Assembly: GCF_023716925.1 (NCBI RefSeq) | Contig: NZ_JAMQQG010000289.1 | Location: 1-37,236 of the forward strand | Direction: 5' to 3' | DNA from: Frankia sp. R82 | GTDB taxonomy: Bacteria > Actinomycetota > Actinomycetes > Frankiales > Frankiaceae | DNA: 37,236 nt | In this document: piece by piece, positions 35,356-37,236 of the stretch | How the letters are laid out: each line of letters starts with the position of its first letter | How positions within the stretch are numbered: the stretch's first letter is position 1 | Made by a program: the position numbers and the translations under genes | Notes under the pieces: generated by a model | The model's input: the letters and a program-made list of their open reading frames with translations, nothing else | Told to the model about the DNA's origin: nothing | Databases searched by the model: none

Positions 35356-37236
35356 TCAGTCCTGCGGCGGAGCGGTCTTGGCGATCTGCATCAGGAACTC
35401 GTAGTTCGTCCGGGTCTGCTTGAGCCGGTCGAGCAGGAGTTCCAGGGCCTGCTGGTTCTCCCGGGTGTGCAGGACCCGCCGCAACTTGTGCATGATCGCG
35501 AGCTCGTCGGGGGCAAGGAGGATGTCCTCCTTACGGGTGCTGGAGGCATCGACGTCGACCGCGGGGAAGATGCGCTTGTCGGCGATCTTGCGGTCGAGCT
35601 TGAGCTCGGCGTTACCGGTGCCCTTGAACTCCTCGAAGATGACCGTGTCCATCGTCGAGCCGGTCTCGACCAGAGCGGTCGCGATGATGGTCAGCGACCC
35701 GCCGTCCTCGATGTTGCGCGCCGCGCCGAGGAAACGCTTCGGCGGGTAGAGCGCGGTCGAGTCGACACCACCGGACAGGATACGACCGGACGCGGGCGCG
35801 GCCAGGTTGTAGGCCCGACCCAGCCGGGTGATGGAGTCGAGCAGCACGACCACGTCGTGGCCGAGTTCCACCAGGCGCTTGGCCCGTTCGATGGACAGCT
35901 CCGCGACGTTGGTGTGGTCGGCCGGCGGCCGGTCGAAGGTGGAGGCGATGACCTCACCCTTGACCGAGCGCTGCATGTCGGTGACCTCTTCCGGTCGCTC
36001 GTCGACGAGGACGACCATGAGGTGCACTTCCGGGTTGTTGGTCGCGATCGCGTTGGCGATCGACTGCAGCACCATCGTCTTGCCGGCCTTGGGCGGGCTG
36101 ACGATGAGCGCGCGCTGCCCCTTGCCGATCGGCATGACCAGGTCGATGACCCGGGTGGTCAGCAGGTGCGGCTCGGTCTCCAGGCGCAGCCGGTCCTGCG
36201 GGTAGAGCGGGGTGAGTTTGGTGAACTCCGGCCGCCCGCGGGCCTCCTCCGGCTCCATCCCGTTGATCGTGTCGAGCCGGACGAGCGCGTTGTACTTGTC
36301 GCGGCGCTGCTCGCCTTCCTGCGGGGCGCGCACCACGCCGGTGATGGCATCGCCGCGGCGCAGCCCGTTGCGGCGGACCTGGGCGAGGCTGACGTAGACG
36401 TCGGTCGGCCCGGTCAGGTACCCGCTGGTCCGCACGAAGGCGTAGTTGTCCAGCACGTCGAGAATGCCGGCGACGGGGACGAGGACGTCGTCCTCGCGCA
36501 CCACCGGCTCGTTCTCCGCCGGAGCCTGGCCGCCACGGCCGCGGTTACGGCCACGCTCGCGGAACCGACCCCGCCGGCTGCGGCCCAGATCGTCGTCGCT
36601 CTGCCCGCCCTGGCCCGAACGGTCGTTCTGGCCCGAACGGTCGTTCTGGCTTGCACGGTCGTTCTGGCTTGCACGGTCGTTCTGGCTTGCACGGTCGCCG
36701 CTCTGCGTGCGATCGGAGCGGCTTGCGCGCTCACCGGCCTGCCGGTCGGAGCGGTCTCCACGATCGGAGCGGTCTCCACGATCGGAGCGCTCACCACGAT
36801 CGGAGCGCTCACCACGATCGGAGCGGTCGGCCCGGTCCCCGCCGGAGCGGCGATCGGTGACCTGCCGGTCGTTGCCCGTACGCTCGCCGGCGTCGCCCGA
36901 ACGGCCCTCACCGGACCGGCCGTTGTCACCGGCGCGATCGCGGCGGTCCTCACGGGTACGCGGGCCGCCGTCGCTGTGGCGCCCGGCGGCGGGTGGGGTC
37001 TGGACCGGGGCGGTGACCGCGGCTGCGGCCGGCTGCGCCACGGCGCCCGCCCCGCTCGTCGCCGATCCGGTCGACTGCGCCGGGGTGGTCACGGCCGGGG
37101 TCGTGCGGGTCTCGACCGCCACGTCGCCGCCCGCGTCGGGCAGGGTCGGCTGCTCCGCGGCGGGGCTCGCCGCCGAGCGGGAGGCACCCCGACGGGTGCG
37201 GGTGCGGGTCGACGTGGCACCGGTGGCGGCCTCGCC
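35356..37236 (-). CDS. rho: Transcription termination factor Rho, N-terminus cut by window edge
   Basis: Rho, a hexameric RNA-dependent ATPase that ends transcription. The frame is open to the right edge (upstream of a GTG at 37122 it still reads T-R-T-R-T-R-R and further), so the true start lies outside. In order: a long Arg/Asp/Ser/Asn-rich low-complexity segment coded by about 36560–37000, the RNA-binding cold-shock-like domain (GILDVLDNYAFVRTSGYLTGPTDVYVSLAQVRRNGLRRGD), then the ATPase with the P-loop PPKAGKT, the Walker B strand VVVLLDSITR, the Q-loop region GRILSGGVDSTALYPPKR and the C-terminal helices. The extended N-terminal insert is known from high-GC actinobacteria and may bind RNA or promote condensate formation; here it carries two tandem-repeat arrays. 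Confidence 0.97.
   Translation of the reverse strand, partial: GEAATGATSTRTRTRRGASRSAASPAAEQPTLPDAGGDVAVETRTTPAVTTPAQSTGSATSGAGAVAQPAAAAVTAPVQTPPAAGRHSDGGPRTREDRRDRAGDNGRSGEGRSGDAGERTGNDRQVTDRRSGGDRADRSDRGERSDRGERSDRGDRSDRGDRSDRQAGERASRSDRTQSGDRASQNDRASQNDRASQNDRSGQNDRSGQGGQSDDDLGRSRRGRFRERGRNRGRGGQAPAENEPVVREDDVLVPVAGILDVLDNYAFVRTSGYLTGPTDVYVSLAQVRRNGLRRGDAITGVVRAPQEGEQRRDKYNALVRLDTINGMEPEEARGRPEFTKLTPLYPQDRLRLETEPHLLTTRVIDLVMPIGKGQRALIVSPPKAGKTMVLQSIANAIATNNPEVHLMVVLVDERPEEVTDMQRSVKGEVIASTFDRPPADHTNVAELSIERAKRLVELGHDVVVLLDSITRLGRAYNLAAPASGRILSGGVDSTALYPPKRFLGAARNIEDGGSLTIIATALVETGSTMDTVIFEEFKGTGNAELKLDRKIADKRIFPAVDVDASSTRKEDILLAPDELAIMHKLRRVLHTRENQQALELLLDRLKQTRTNYEFLMQIAKTAPPQD
36612..36701. 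repeat. 18-bp tandem repeat array in rho (Asn/Gln/Arg segment)
   Basis: Five 18-base units (36612–36629, 36630–36647, 36648–36665, 36666–36683, 36684–36701) of the form GGCTTGCACGGTCGTTCT or GGCCCGAACGGTCGTTCT on the plus strand. They code the Rho repeats A-S-Q-N-D-R and S-G-Q-N-D-R. The reading frame is kept whatever the copy number. Confidence 0.92.
36747..36836. repeat. 18-bp tandem repeat array in rho (Ser/Asp/Arg segment)
   Basis: Five 18-base units (36747–36764, 36765–36782, 36783–36800, 36801–36818 and a diverged 36819–36836) close to CGGAGCGCTCACCACGAT on the plus strand, coding the repeats S-D-R-G-D-R and S-D-R-G-E-R of the Rho N-terminal segment. Confidence 0.92.

Noticed and set aside
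36612-36836. CRISPR-like appearance of the regular repeats in rho
   Set aside because: Units are contiguous with no spacers and are in frame within a coding region.

Overview
The window is very GC-rich, uses GTG starts freely and carries a gene order typical of actinobacteria. The rightmost 16 kb, read leftwards from the right edge, runs rho–rpmE–prfA–prmC–sua5–glyA–wecA–atpI–atpZ–atpBEFHAGDC. It is followed by cob(I)alamin adenosyltransferase, murA and, further on, nucS and an acetoacetyl-CoA thiolase, close to the arrangement known from Mycobacterium and Streptomyces. NucS in place of MutS/MutL, an Asp-type MurA and a DivIVA-like coiled-coil protein fit this. The codon use, the extra low-complexity linkers and the gene mix look most like Frankia or a close relative; this is an inference, not a proof.

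Layout. 1–2.6 kb: a thiamine-binding MTH1187-type protein and a soluble hybrid histidine kinase whose receiver domain is degenerate. 2.6–8.1 kb: MeaB, thiolase, a sigma/anti-sigma-like pair joined by a GTGA overlap, and divergently crotonyl-CoA carboxylase/reductase. 8.2–10.1 kb: a DivIVA-like protein and a two-gene unit (DUF1232 protein plus a small zinc-ribbon protein). 10.4–16.2 kb: a fused double 3-hydroxybutyryl-CoA dehydrogenase, NucS, a SpoT-like HD protein and ethylmalonyl-CoA mutase. 16.2–20.6 kb: two small membrane proteins of unknown role, MurA, a Nudix hydrolase, a decapitated PP2C-like phosphatase remnant and the adenosyltransferase. 20.7–37.2 kb: the ATP synthase operon and the rho–wecA block. 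Rho runs off the right edge.

How the genes work together. Thiolase, 3-hydroxybutyryl-CoA dehydrogenase, crotonyl-CoA carboxylase/reductase, ethylmalonyl-CoA mutase, the mutase chaperone MeaB and the adenosyltransferase that makes coenzyme B12 form the first half of the ethylmalonyl-CoA route, taking acetyl-CoA to methylsuccinyl-CoA. They are spread over 17 kb among unrelated genes. The second half (methylsuccinyl-CoA dehydrogenase, mesaconyl-CoA hydratase, lyase) and the epimerase are not in the window. The rest is housekeeping: translation termination (RF1, PrmC, Rho, L31), tRNA threonylcarbamoylation (Sua5), one-carbon metabolism (GlyA), envelope polymer initiation (WecA, MurA) and the F1Fo ATPase.

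No tRNA, rRNA, CRISPR array, prophage or insertion sequence was recognised. I found no convincing wholly new system. The items most worth following are the scar between the Nudix gene and the phosphatase remnant, the two-cofactor look of the dehydrogenase fusion, the very short ATPase epsilon subunit, the split of atpI/atpZ from atpB by an 856-base gap with a terminator-like hairpin, the non-classical anti-sigma candidate with FG-GAP-like loops, and a window-wide crop of 15–20 bp tandem repeats in linkers and gene ends.
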